NCBI GenBank assembly: GCA_001466705.2
Contig: LATX02000205.1
Location: forward strand, 186,001 to 250,000
Reading direction: 5' to 3'
Source of the DNA: Moniliophthora roreri
Taxonomy: Eukaryota; Basidiomycota; Agaricomycetes; Agaricales; Marasmiaceae
DNA: 64,000 bases
Shown here one piece after another: positions 54,190 through 64,000 of the stretch. Each line of letters starts with the position of its first letter. The stretch's first letter is position 1. Both the position numbers and the translations under genes were made by a program. The notes under the pieces were generated by a model, which did no database searches, had not been told where the DNA came from, and saw only the letters and a program-made list of their open reading frames with translations.

Positions 54190-54881
54190 AGAGGCAGGGG
54201 AGGCTGATGCTCTTACCGCCTGCCATTATGATCTCGAACATTGTACTAGCTAAGTTAAATCAAAATTCTATGCGAATCCCTATTCAATACAATGTCGGGA
54301 CAGAAATCGTTGAAACAAAAGCCCTGATCGACTCAGGAGCTGGAGGTCGCTTCATCTGTGAAGAGGAAGCACGAAAACTCAAGAGACCATGGATGAAGTT
54401 GGAAAAACCTATCAAGGTTTTCAATGTTGATGGAACCCGGAACAAAATCAGTTGGATCACTCATTCTGTTATGATCGACATATCAATTGGAGATAGATCA
54501 ATGAAGGAAACTTTATTGATCTCGGGACTCAGACCAGAGCGAATCATTTTAGGACTACCTTGGCTCCAACATCACAATCTGGACATCGATTGGGTCACCG
54601 GAGTAGTCCACTTCCGACCAAGGCAAAAGGTTATGGTTAAATGGCCGATGAAACCATTTGTTGGAATATTTGATGAAACCAAAGAACCTAACACCGGAAT
54701 ATTGGATAAAATCGAAGACGACAAAGTTTTGATTCGATCTTTTATTCGAGGAGAAGATAGCAACAAGATTAGAATCAACACTAAGTTGTCTGCTTCTCAG
54801 GTATTGGCACAAGCTCACGAGGTCAAGGCAAAACCATTAGAGGAACTCCTTCCACCGTATCTTTCTGATTATGCGGATTGA
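54186..54881 (+). CDS. pol (PR): Gypsy-2 aspartic protease
   Basis: Catalytic LIDSGAGGRFIC and IILGLPWLQHHNLDIDW. Frame is -1 to gag. Ends at TGA 54879-54881 ([20 protein letters not shown]), where Gypsy-1 reads Arg ([15 protein letters not shown]). Confidence 0.9.
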   Translation: MKRQGRLMLLPPAIMISNIVLAKLNQNSMRIPIQYNVGTEIVETKALIDSGAGGRFICEEEARKLKRPWMKLEKPIKVFNVDGTRNKISWITHSVMIDISIGDRSMKETLLISGLRPERIILGLPWLQHHNLDIDWVTGVVHFRPRQKVMVKWPMKPFVGIFDETKEPNTGILDKIEDDKVLIRSFIRGEDSNKIRINTKLSASQVLAQAHEVKAKPLEELLPPYLSDYAD

Positions 54882-55973
54882 TTCGAAAAGAAGAAAGCCA
54901 AACGATTTCCACCCTCTCGACCATACAACCACGTGATTGACCTCAAACTGGATTTCAAACCATGGGATTGCAAAATCTACTCTTTATCACTGAAAGAGCG
55001 GATTGAGCAAGACAAGTTCTTAGATGAGAACTTACAGAAAGGATACATCCGACCCTTGAAATCCCCGATAGCGTCTCCTTTTTTCTTTGTAGCCAAGAAG
55101 GAAGCGGGAGCACTACAACCTTGCCAGGATTACCGAGATCTGAACAACAGAACGATCAAAAACCACTATCCCCTTCCATTGGTCACAGACCTCATGGACA
55201 AACTGAAGACTGCAAGAGTCTTTATGAAGTTGGATCTACATAACAGATACAACAATATACGGATTAAGGATGGCGATCAATGGAAGGCAGCATTCAAGAC
55301 ACCTCGAGGCCTTTTTGAACCTACAGTTATGTTTTTCGGTTTAACAAACTCCCCAGCGATGTTTCAAGCGTTTATGAACGACATCCTCAAAGACTTCATT
55401 GATGAGGGTTGGTACATGGTCTATATGGATGATATTTTGATTTTCTCTGACAAAATCAATATCCATTGACTCCGCACGAGACACGTTCTGGAACGATTAC
55501 AAGAGAACAACCTCTATCTCAAACTGGAGAAGTGTGAATTTGAAGTTACGAAAATGCTCTTCTTGGGAATGGTCATTACACCAGGACATATATCGATGGA
55601 CGAAACAAAACTGGCCAGGATCAAAGATTGGGAAGCTCCAAAGACGGTTAAAGGTGTGCGATCGTTCCTTGGATTTGCAAATTTCTACTGCAAGTTCATA
55701 GGAAAATACATAGAACTGGCACAACCTTTACACGAATTAACAAAAAAGGACGCGAAATTTGAATGGATGAAAATACGGGACATTGCATTCAATGTCCTGA
55801 AGATGAAGTTCTTACAACGACTGATTTTACAAATGCCGGACGATGAGAAACCATTCATCATCAAAGCTGATGCATTGAAATGGGCCACAGGAGCAGTACT
55901 GAAACAACAAGGGTCCAACGGAGAACTTCACCCATGCGGATACATCTCACACGCTTTCACCTCAACTGAGTAA
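54882..55973 (+). pseudogene. pol (RT): Gypsy-2 reverse transcriptase, start of RNase H
   Basis: RT blocks [37 protein letters not shown] and catalytic YMDD, then a TGA at 55467-55469 (Arg expected), FLGMVITPG, FLGFANFYCKFI, and the RNase H start [16 protein letters not shown] at 55971-55973 precedes NYEIYDQELLAI. In KADA-LKW the Ser of the usual DASKW is replaced by Leu. Confidence 0.9.
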
Positions 55974-57764
55974 AACTACGAGATCTATGATCAAGAACTC
56001 CTGGCAATCGTCAATGCCCTGAAAGCTTGGGAACACTATCTCCTGGGAGGAGCACACCCAGTGACAGTTCTATCAGACCACAAGAACCTCACTTACTTCC
56101 GAACCATGCAAAAATTGAACAGACGACAAGCTAGATTGAGTCTATATTTGACTCAATTCGACCTTCGACTGGTGCATGTTCCAGGAACAAAGATGGTTCA
56201 ATCTGATGCTCTTTCAAGACGACCGGATCTAGTGGATGAAGAAGAAAACGACAACGAAGATATCATCATGTTACCAGATAAGTTATTTATTAACGTGATC
56301 AATACAGAACTAAAAACAATGTTGGAGGAGTCTCTACAAAGCGACAAATTCCTCCAAATGACAATAGAAAGCCTAATCAAAAAGGGAATGCCACCGATCA
56401 AATCGTCACTGCAAGATTGGCGGACCGAAGGCAACCTGTTGTTTTACAAGGACAGGGTCTACGTACTGAATGACCCGACACTTCGAAGACTTATTGTCAA
56501 GACAATTCACGAAGCATTACCTCACAGTCACCCAGGACAATGGAACATGATTGATCAGGTGCAGAGAAACTATTGGTGGCCAGGGATGACGAAGTTCATC
56601 AAATCATTTGTTGATGGGTGCATGGCATGCCAGCAAATGAAAGTGAACACACATCCCACGCGAACGCCTATACAACCTATTGGGGGACACAAAGATGTGT
56701 TGCCGTTCCAAATCATATTGATGGATTTAATCACAGATCTACCCAAGATTGCAGATTGCAATTCGATATTGGTTGTGGTCAACCATGCGGCTACAAAGAG
56801 GGTGATTTTCATCCCATGCAACAAGAAGATCGACGCAACAGAGACAGCGGAGTTGCTTTTTCAACATGTCTACAAGTGTTTCGGACTACCCGACAAAATC
56901 ATTTCAGACCGAGACCCACAATTTGCAGCCAAAGTCTTCAAAGAAATGGGAAAACTACTGGGGATAAAGCAAATGCTAAGTACCACTTATCATTCTCAAA
57001 CAGACGGAGAAACTGAAAGGGTCAATCAAGAAGTAGAAATCTTTCTTCGGTTCTTTTGCGCCAAAGAACAGACGAAATGGAAAGACCTCCTCCACTTCGC
57101 TGAGTTCGCACACAACACTCAGACTCACTCAGTGACGAAGAATTCCCCTTTCTATCTCATGATGGGATATCATCCCCGACCTCTTCCCACTGTCTTCAAA
57201 AAGACAATGGTCCCCTCTGTGGAGAAAAGAGTGGCTGAATTAAAGAAGCTGAGAGAAGAGACATCAGCCCTGCTGGACATTGCAGCAAGAAGGGTGAAGG
57301 AAAGAAGTGGGAGGAATCTCGATACATTCAAGAAGGGTCAGAAGGTCTGGCTGGAAGGGAAGAACTTGTCTTTGGGGTATCCCTCCCCAAAATTATCCCT
57401 GAAACGGGAAGGACCTTTTGAAATCACAGAAGTCTTAGGACCTGTGACGTACAAGTTGAAGCTTCTCTTTCAATGGAGGATTCACCCTGTTTTCCATGCT
57501 GGTCTTTTGTCGCCATACAAGGAAACCAATGTCCATGGACCCAACTTTCTGGAACCACCCCTGGACATAGTCAAAGGACAAAAAGAATATGAGGTCGAAG
57601 CAATCATCGGGCATCGACCAAAAAGGAAGAATCAACTACCGAAAGAATACCTCATCTCCTGGAAAGGATACAACTCTTCACACAATCAGTGGCTGAAACC
57701 AGCTGGCCTAAAGCATTCGATGGAACTGTATTTGGAGTATAAAATCGCACACAATTTGCATTGA
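55974..57764 (+). CDS. pol (RH-INT): Gypsy-2 RNase H, integrase and chromodomain
   Basis: [11 protein letters not shown] and SDALSRR end RNase H. The integrase zinc part is IHEALPHSHPGQW ... CMACQQMK; the core has ILMDLITDLP, IISDRDPQFA and TERVNQEVE. The chromodomain is YEVEAIIGHRPKRK ... YLISWKGYNSSHNQW. The first catalytic block and spacing match Gypsy-1 throughout. ORF3 begins 21 bases after the stop (57762-57764), in the same frame as pol. Confidence 0.92.
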   Translation, partial: NYEIYDQELLAIVNALKAWEHYLLGGAHPVTVLSDHKNLTYFRTMQKLNRRQARLSLYLTQFDLRLVHVPGTKMVQSDALSRRPDLVDEEENDNEDIIMLPDKLFINVINTELKTMLEESLQSDKFLQMTIESLIKKGMPPIKSSLQDWRTEGNLLFYKDRVYVLNDPTLRRLIVKTIHEALPHSHPGQWNMIDQVQRNYWWPGMTKFIKSFVDGCMACQQMKVNTHPTRTPIQPIGGHKDVLPFQIILMDLITDLPKIADCNSILVVVNHAATKRVIFIPCNKKIDATETAELLFQHVYKCFGLPDKIISDRDPQFAAKVFKEMGKLLGIKQMLSTTYHSQTDGETERVNQEVEIFLRFFCAKEQTKWKDLLHFAEFAHNTQTHSVTKNSPFYLMMGYHPRPLPTVFKKTMVPSVEKRVAELKKLREETSALLDIAARRVKERSGRNLDTFKKGQKVWLEGKNLSLGYPSPKLSLKREGPFEITEVLGPVTYKLKLLFQWRIHPVFHAGLLSPYKETNVHGPNFLEPPLDIVKGQKEYEVEAIIGHRPKRKNQLPKEYLISWKGYNSSHNQWLKPAGLKHSMELYLEYKIAHNLH

Positions 57765-57785
57765 TTTCCATTCCCCTACCGAAAC

Positions 57786-59084
57786 ATGTCTTCTTACACC
57801 AACCCATCTGTTCGAACTGGTCAACCTCCCTTCAACCCTCCGACTCAAGTCCTCCCAGACGACATTGTCCACACTGAACCCTTTCACCCCTCAACCTTTG
57901 AACTCCTCTACCTCCTCAACAGTGAACATTACGATGAGGAAATGACAACGGCAATAGATGCTAGCAGCAAGAGGAACTAAGCCCTCTACAGCTGCCTTCT
58001 TTTCCTCTGAGGACAACGACGGCAGTTGTTGGAAAATGTGACAAGGTTAGACAGGCACATGGGCATGTTGGCCCAACATATCACAGACAACAATAGCTTC
58101 ACCATGACAGGGGCTATAGCGGTACTGCATCCCTCTCTTGACATCACGAACTTACCGCTTCATGTGATCCTTCCTGATACAGATTCCAATGGAGATCGCT
58201 TCACTACTGACGAGGACATCAGCCCCAACGACCCAGCCTTCCTCCAGAAGGTTATTGCCCATCGAAGAGGTTTCAAACGAGCAACAGAGATCTCCAAGGG
58301 CCAATTCCTCCTCCAGCTTAGACAGCGATGTATTGGAATGGTTCAGACCCCAGTCCCCTCCTCCACTATCCCCCAGACCGACACAAGCAGACTCGTGGAT
58401 GTACCTGCAAGCAGATGTAGCTCGACACCCATGGCAGGCGTCAGCAGTTTACCTCCCAACAAATGAACCCTTCTCTACCCCGATCCACTCCCCGATACCG
58501 ACGATGAATCGAACGTTTCTGACACCAGTGGAAGAGCTGGGAAATTCCTGAACATCTCCTCTCCAACTACCCCACCCCCAATGTCTCCTGGCTATGAACT
58601 CCCCTCTGCTCCTTCCAGTTCAACCGAACCTTCCAGAAGAATGTTCAAGACAGCAAGACTCTCTCCCGATCTCACAAACCCTGAATGACTCCCCACCCCC
58701 ATTATCCCAGTCAACCCCGATACCCAATGTCCCTATCGTGTCAGTGTGGGACGACAAGGACGCAGAACCGGACGACAGGGTTTTGCAAACCATCTCGAGA
58801 TCAAGAAGTCCTATAACGCATACTACGGCGCTACTCGACGAGGTTCACCACCTCAGTTTCCTGTGTGCAGAATGGGAGAGCACTGCGCCGTCGACTGTGT
58901 GGACTATATCTGCCCAGTTTGCAACACTAATAAAGCTGGCCATCTCCCTGGATATTGTAGGGACCGAAGAAGGTCTACAAGAACTACGGGACGAAACAAT
59001 TCCAGCGGCACATCAACTCTTGATGTTGATTGGAGAGATGATACCACATGGGACGATGCTGACTACGGGAATGGAGAGCAATGA
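57786..59084 (+). pseudogene. Gypsy-2 ORF3 with zinc-knuckle region; TAA and three TGA
   Basis: A single 433-codon frame broken at 57978-57980 (TAA), 58008-58010, 58464-58466 and 58686-58688 (TGA). The N-terminal FELLYLLNSEHYDEEM ... LYSCLLFL-stop-GQRRQLLE aligns with Gypsy-1 ORF3 (QLLHLFNTEQYDDQI ... LFFLRTQRKLFE). The centre is Ser/Pro/Thr-rich. The C-terminal CRMGEHCAVDC, CPVC, GHLPGYC and an Asp/Trp-rich acidic tail parallel Gypsy-1. Frames 58189-58551 and 58594-59256 are shadows. Confidence 0.75.
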
Positions 59085-59264
59085 TCAACCCCAAGACCTG
59101 CCCTTGGGAGATGGAATCGTCATAGACATGGGTTCTCCAGAAGGACCAAGAATATTCAGAAGGATAGATAGAGAGATGGAGATGCGAGAACCGAGAGAAC
59201 CGCAATGGCAAGGCGAATGGCTTGTAGGAGGACAGCCAATAGTCTTGAACATGTAAGTTCGAAG

Positions 59265-59279
59265 ATAAAAAGGGGGTAA
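59265..59279 (+). other. Gypsy-2 polypurine tract
   Basis: GATAAAAAGGGGGTAA directly before the 3' LTR; the plus-strand DNA primer site in LTR elements. Confidence 0.85.
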
Positions 59280-59928
59280 TGTTACAATTGTATGCACAGA
59301 CAGTCTTTTCTCATTTCTTTTCACTTTTCTCTTTCGTATTCATTGCTTGGACATTTTAGCGCCCTCGAGCACTACCTTCCTTTATTTATCTATGCTTCTT
59401 CTTGACATCTGGACACATCCACTTTCCCAGTCCCCTTTTCCGATTCTATGTCTTTCATCTTATTTAAGACGTCATCACTATGTCATTCATGACATCAGCA
59501 TGAAGTCATTATTCTATTTGATTCTCTTTCTTTCTATTTATGATGTGATGTCATCTCTGACATCGCTTATTGTATCATTATAATCTATTTTCATTCCTTG
59601 ACATCGTCTCTGATGTCATGTTCTTATTTATGATATCGTCATAGGTACATTCTGTTTACTAAACAAACAATGTCACTCTAACAGATTGTATGCAAACAAG
59701 TAACTACAATCGTTGTATAAAGTAGATAGTTTGCAGGTCTGAGCTACCTCAGCTTGACCTGGTTAATCCTTTGGATATCTTGCTCACACTGACTGAACCA
59801 CTAAACAGCTTAGCAGAGAGTTCTACTCTTTGTTAGTTGTTGGAAACTCAAACTTGATCTCTGTGCTTAACACCGCTATGTCATAGTGGTTGTTGAGTTG
59901 TTGTTGTTGCTGTGCAAGTAACATAACA
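59280..59928 (+). repeat. Gypsy-2 3' LTR
   Basis: 649 bp, TGTTAC...ATAACA, TSD CGACT on its right. Confidence 0.93.
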
Positions 59929-59933
59929 CGACT

Positions 59934-60265
59934 TCCATATCAGGGGCAACAGCAGTATCTCCTGTGCCAACAGTCACAGGCATTGTATTGGTAAGGGCAT
60001 AAGCTGCTTTAGCCAAATTTAGATATGCCAAGACTTTGCGCTTCCATTCTCTGAAGTCGTCACTATTAAAGACTGGAATAATGGATAATCCCGATGTATT
60101 GCCAACAGAAGTATCATAAATGGAGATTGGTTCAAGTAGTTCCAAAGGATGGTAACTATAAACCGGAATGCCAACACCATTATCCAAGTTTCGAATTCGG
60201 ACAGTGTTATCAGCAAGAGAGACTTGGGGGATAGGACGTTGTTGGGTGGAGTTGGAGTTAGACAT
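59934..60265 (-). pseudogene. gag: Copia-A gag N-terminus
   Basis: Starts at ATG 60265: Ser/Asn/Gln-rich, then FNSDDFREWKRKVLAYLNLAKAAYAL, the copia gag N-terminal W-x(3)-V/M...L pattern. Interrupted by Gypsy-2 after DMEV. Confidence 0.88.
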
Positions 60266-60669
60266 TGTTATCGATAAAAGGTTATAGGAAAGGAGGGTGT
60301 AAGTGCTGGTTTGACTTTTTGGTATATGGAGCCTTTATCGACAAGAATGCTAATGAATCCTCATATGTTTGGTCAACAGTGTTTCCTTCATGTCATCCGG
60401 TCTCATCACCCAGACTGACGTAGCTGTAAACGGTATTTACAAAATCTGATTGCATTGGAAAGTCTAAACAAGGTTTGATTTTAAGGATCCTGATCCGCCA
60501 GATCCATCAAATCCTTAAGAAGACGTTTAAGGGACTTATCGGCAATCAGGGGGCATTATTTACGAAAATGATACATAATTATAAAAATGACCCCTTCCAT
60601 AGATGAAGGCTTTGGCACAAGGCCGTTTTATCTAGGTGCCAGAACCTAGTTGTGAGACCCTCCAGCTCA

Positions 60670-60670
60670 N
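60670..60670. other. scaffold join with unmerged overlap
   Basis: 59595-60669 and 60671-61745 are the same sequence (offset 1076), covering the Gypsy-2 LTR end, copia gag start and leader. The second gag start at 61341 is the duplicate image. Confidence 0.95.
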
Positions 60671-61745
60671 TCCTTGACATCGTCTCTGATGTCATGTTCT
60701 TATTTATGATATCGTCATAGGTACATTCTGTTTACTAAACAAACAATGTCACTCTAACAGATTGTATGCAAACAAGTAACTACAATCGTTGTATAAAGTA
60801 GATAGTTTGCAGGTCTGAGCTACCTCAGCTTGACCTGGTTAATCCTTTGGATATCTTGCTCACACTGACTGAACCACTAAACAGCTTAGCAGAGAGTTCT
60901 ACTCTTTGTTAGTTGTTGGAAACTCAAACTTGATCTCTGTGCTTAACACCGCTATGTCATAGTGGTTGTTGAGTTGTTGTTGTTGCTGTGCAAGTAACAT
61001 AACACGACTTCCATATCAGGGGCAACAGCAGTATCTCCTGTGCCAACAGTCACAGGCATTGTATTGGTAAGGGCATAAGCTGCTTTAGCCAAATTTAGAT
61101 ATGCCAAGACTTTGCGCTTCCATTCTCTGAAGTCGTCACTATTAAAGACTGGAATAATGGATAATCCCGATGTATTGCCAACAGAAGTATCATAAATGGA
61201 GATTGGTTCAAGTAGTTCCAAAGGATGGTAACTATAAACCGGAATGCCAACACCATTATCCAAGTTTCGAATTCGGACAGTGTTATCAGCAAGAGAGACT
61301 TGGGGGATAGGACGTTGTTGGGTGGAGTTGGAGTTAGACATTGTTATCGATAAAAGGTTATAGGAAAGGAGGGTGTAAGTGCTGGTTTGACTTTTTGGTA
61401 TATGGAGCCTTTATCGACAAGAATGCTAATGAATCCTCATATGTTTGGTCAACAGTGTTTCCTTCATGTCATCCGGTCTCATCACCCAGACTGACGTAGC
61501 TGTAAACGGTATTTACAAAATCTGATTGCATTGGAAAGTCTAAACAAGGTTTGATTTTAAGGATCCTGATCCGCCAGATCCATCAAATCCTTAAGAAGAC
61601 GTTTAAGGGACTTATCGGCAATCAGGGGGCATTATTTACGAAAATGATACATAATTATAAAAATGACCCCTTCCATAGATGAAGGCTTTGGCACAAGGCC
61701 GTTTTATCTAGGTGCCAGAACCTAGTTGTGAGACCCTCCAGCTCA

Positions 61746-62121
61746 CCGGGATGACTACCGGTTTATTGCTGAATGAGCTAACCCATGTTCCAGTTAAGGA
61801 AATGAGGCCAACAGTTGGTTCTGCCTGTAATCCAGGTAATTCCGAATACAGGGGAATGAATTTTGTATATACGTTAGGAGCCGCTTTACTGGGCTTAAAG
61901 TCTACTAAGAAGGAAAGAAAAACTTGACCATTCCTTCAAGCAAATCAAAGACCATCTAGAACCTGTGATTGTGGTCTAATGCCAGTTAAGGCATCGACTA
62001 CACAGGTACCTCTTGCAAGATCTTGGGTTACGAGCGCTTGACAAGAGTAATGGTTCCATTCAACATTGACCAATGAGAATGAGTGTCCATTAACACAGTT
62101 GTCAATGCGGGGCCCATAACC
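61746..62121 (-). mobile_element. Copia-A 5' leader and PBS
   Basis: Continues the leader; PBS complement GGGCCCATAACC ends at 62121 next to the LTR. Confidence 0.8.
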
Positions 62122-62637
62122 TGTTGAGACAGAACGGAGACATAAAGCGCAGTGGAGTGTGCTCAACTCACATTTGTACAAGAGCTTGCTAGAACCTTGA
62201 GGGTTGTAGAGGTGCAATGTGCAGAGTAGTCAATGTAAATTGAACTGAAGAATGTAGCTACATACATGCTTGCTTTTATACTACTCTAAAGGATAAGTTC
62301 CGTGGATAAATGGTGAAACCTTGTAAGCTATGGATGTAAGCTACTAAATACTTATGAGACAAAGTATCCAAGAATAATGTGTCTTGGAGAGACGCAATAC
62401 AATCCTCTGACAGCGGAAGGAACTATACATGTGTTCTACATGAGTTCTACTGTATTGTGCATGAGGCTACAATACTCCTACTGGACAAGGGAGCACTCCT
62501 ATGACTGTAGTGCAAGCTCTGGAGAAGCTCAGGAACATACTTTGTAAGTTCCGTAGTTGATCACAGACACAAGTAATACAATAACTAGTGTTCCTAATGT
62601 ACCTAGTTTAGTATAGTACAGGTACTGTGCTTCAACA
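62122..62637 (-). repeat. Copia LTR copy 4 (5' LTR of Copia-A)
   Basis: 516 bp; followed by non-copia DNA (ACATATGAGCC), which marks the outer end of the element. Confidence 0.92.
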
Positions 62638-62884
62638 ACATATGAGCCCTAAAGGATTGCCATTGTGTATGGAGCAGAGGACACATCAGGAAAACAGTCG
62701 GCTCAGATTGGACTCCTTTTTAAGGAAAAAAACGCTTAATAAGAAAAAAAAGTCAGTTTTTACTTGCCAAGCGGCTCTTACTTATTCTTCACCTACGTCT
62801 CTCCTGAGAAAAGTTACTTTTACTTGGAATCAGATACTTTTACTTTTATCTACAGATATGGCCAGGGCTCACTATGCAGCCCTC
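62638..62884. other. flanking DNA, nothing recognised
   Basis: AT-rich with several TTACTTTTACTT runs; no gene. Confidence 0.4.
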
Positions 62885-62885
62885 N
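62885..62885. other. scaffold join (single N)
   Basis: Joins flanking DNA to the last 39 bp of another copia LTR (62886-62924). Confidence 0.95.
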
Positions 62886-63579
62886 GTACCTAGTTTAGTA
62901 TAGTACAGGTACAGTGCTTCAACACTCCCCCTCACTAAGTTTGTGATAAACTTTGTAGTGATTGAGCTATATGGAGGAATCAGTCTTAAAGAATGTAAGG
63001 CCGAGAAATTCTCTGTGGCATTGAAATTTGTCCCAAGGTAGATTCTTCGTCATAAGATCCACAGGTTGTTGATTTGTAGGGATGAAGAATACTTCTACTT
63101 TCTTCTTGGCAACACATTCTCAAATATGGTGATATTTAATATCAATGTGCTTTGTTCGTTTTTCAGTAACTTGATTTTTACTGATGAAGATAGCACCTTG
63201 ATTATCACTAAGCAATGGTAGTTTTGCTATAGGATATTCGATTTCAGAGAATAGATTAATTATCCATTTGATCTGTCTAGCACAGTCAGATAAAGCCATA
63301 TATTCGGCTTCAGTACTGGATAATGCTACGGATTTCTGTTTTTGTGAAACCCAGAAGACTGGAGCACAAGCGAAGTTAATGAGATAACCTGTTTGTGAGA
63401 CTCTAGTGTCTTCATCTGTAGCCCAGTCAGAATCGGCATATGCTATGAAACCTTGTTCTCCTTGCTTATCTTTGTAAGTAAGAGAATATTTGCGGGTTCC
63501 AATTAGGTATCGAATAATGTACTTTGCTTCGTTGAGATGTTCCTGAGTAGGATTTGTCCCATATTGCGAAAGTTTGATG
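62886..63579 (-). pseudogene. pol (RH): Copia LTR end and RNase H, copy 4
   Basis: LTR tail 62886-62924, PPT complement, then RNase H with ADSDW and TEAEY motifs to the N at 63580. Confidence 0.88.
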
Positions 63580-63580
63580 N
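63580..63580. other. scaffold join between near-identical copies
   Basis: 63308-63579 resembles 63581-63852 with several substitutions, so these are two copies rather than an exact overlap. Confidence 0.9.
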
Positions 63581-64000
63581 GGCTTCAGTACTGGATAATG
63601 CTACGGATTTCTGTTTTTGTGAAACCCAGAAGACTGGAGCACAAGCGAAGTTAATGAGATAACCTGTTTGTGAGACTCTAGTGTCTTCATCTGTAGCCCA
63701 GTCAGAATCGGCATATGCTATGAAACCTTGTTCTCCTTGCTTATCTTTGTAAGTAAGAGAATATTTGCGGGTTCCAATTAGGTATCGAATGATATATTTC
63801 GCTTTGTTGAGATGCTCCTGAGTAGGATTTGTCCCATATTGCGAAAGTTTAATAACCGGAAAGGTTATATCTGGTCGAGTACCTAAGCACAGATATAGAA
63901 GTGATCCGATCACTGATTGGAATTGGGATCTAATTGTAGATTTTGCTTCTCCTTTATTAGCCGTAGGTTTGTAACCGGCAGGTAATGGAGTGCGAGTAGG
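63581..64000 (-). pseudogene. pol (RT-RH): Copia RNase H and RT spacer, copy 5, runs off the window
   Basis: Open from the N through the ADSDW block to SLLYLCLGTRPDI and the Gly-Tyr-Lys-Pro spacer at the window edge. CGA is kept at 63785-63787, where Copia-A has TGA. Confidence 0.88.

Larger units (their letters stand above)
52276..59928 (+). mobile_element. Gypsy-2: complete Ty3/gypsy chromovirus inserted in copia gag
   Basis: LTRs 52276-52894 and 59280-59928; 5 bp TSD CGACT (52271-52275 and 59929-59933). Removing it with one TSD restores the copia gag frame (DMEVVKEW). Order: LTR, self-priming PBS, gag, protease, RT, RNase H, integrase, chromodomain, ORF3, PPT, LTR. The frames are broken almost only by TGA codons. 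Confidence 0.95.
44695..62637 (-). mobile_element. Copia-A: near-complete long Ty1/copia element hosting Gypsy-2
   Basis: 3' LTR at 44695-45174, pol and gag leftward-coded to 52275, then Gypsy-2 (52276-59928), then gag N-terminus (59934-60265), leader, PBS and 5' LTR (62122-62637). 60671-61745 duplicates 59595-60669 because of the N at 60670. Without Gypsy-2 and the duplicate the internal region is about 8.2 kb, long for a copia element. The 5' LTR is bordered on the right by ACATA; the left target site is lost. Confidence 0.85.

Noticed and set aside
58594..59256. 220-codon plus-strand ORF near the Gypsy-2 3' end
   Set aside because: Shifted frame of ORF3; the CCHC-bearing frame is the homologous one.
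60952..61341. Second copia gag start
   Set aside because: Exact duplicate image created by the N at 60670.

Overview
The window looks like a piece of a basidiomycete (most likely Agaricomycete) nuclear genome. Genes are split by 50-60 bp GT-AG introns, there is a cluster of the multi-pass membrane proteins common in mushroom-forming fungi, and most of the DNA is LTR retrotransposons and transposase remnants of types known from these fungi. No rRNA, confident tRNA, CRISPR or bacterial-type operon is present. Eight single-N joins (14442, 22477, 30295, 42169, 44694, 60670, 62885, 63580) show that it is a scaffold; two are flanked by exact unmerged duplications.

Layout. 0-11 kb is host sequence: a small spliced gene with an XPA-C-like motif behind an E-box palindrome and TATA box (2.1-2.9 kb); a decayed tRNA-dihydrouridine(47) synthase (DUS3) gene interrupted by a 733 bp Tc1/mariner-type MITE (3.2-5.9 kb); a spliced three-finger C2H2 protein (7-8.2 kb); then unrecognised remnants. 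11-13.4 kb is AT-rich repeat-laden sequence. 13.4-24.1 kb holds one partial and one complete copy of a Ty3/gypsy chromovirus (Gypsy-1, minus strand, TSD TTGAG). 24.1-26.7 kb contains a decayed GCM/FLYWCH-like transposase. 27.7-33.0 kb is a cluster of three to four related seven-helix proteins, two of them intact with identical intron positions. 34-39.6 kb is a graveyard with subterminal repeats, a Helitron-like N-terminal remnant and a DDE transposase fragment. 41-64 kb is a pile of Ty1/copia copies (minus strand), one of which carries a complete second chromovirus (Gypsy-2, plus strand, 52276-59928, TSD CGACT) in its gag gene.

How the parts work together. Both chromoviruses share a plan: LTR with TATA box; predicted transcript start complementary to the PBS (self-priming); gag; an identical GGGTTTT-TGA site where pol lies in the -1 frame; protease, RT, RNase H, integrase, chromodomain; then an extra ORF3 with a zinc-knuckle region before the polypurine tract. 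In Gypsy-1 ORF3 starts two bases after the integrase stop (TAATCATG). The copia family has an unusually large gag-pol with about 870 codons of Cys-rich sequence between gag and protease. All three families are mutated mainly by CGA-to-TGA stops; sibling copies in this window still carry CGA at several of the same sites, which points to C-to-T change at CpG (methylation/deamination or a RIP-like process). The best candidate for a little-described system is the chromovirus ORF3 together with its presumed reinitiation and frameshift signals.
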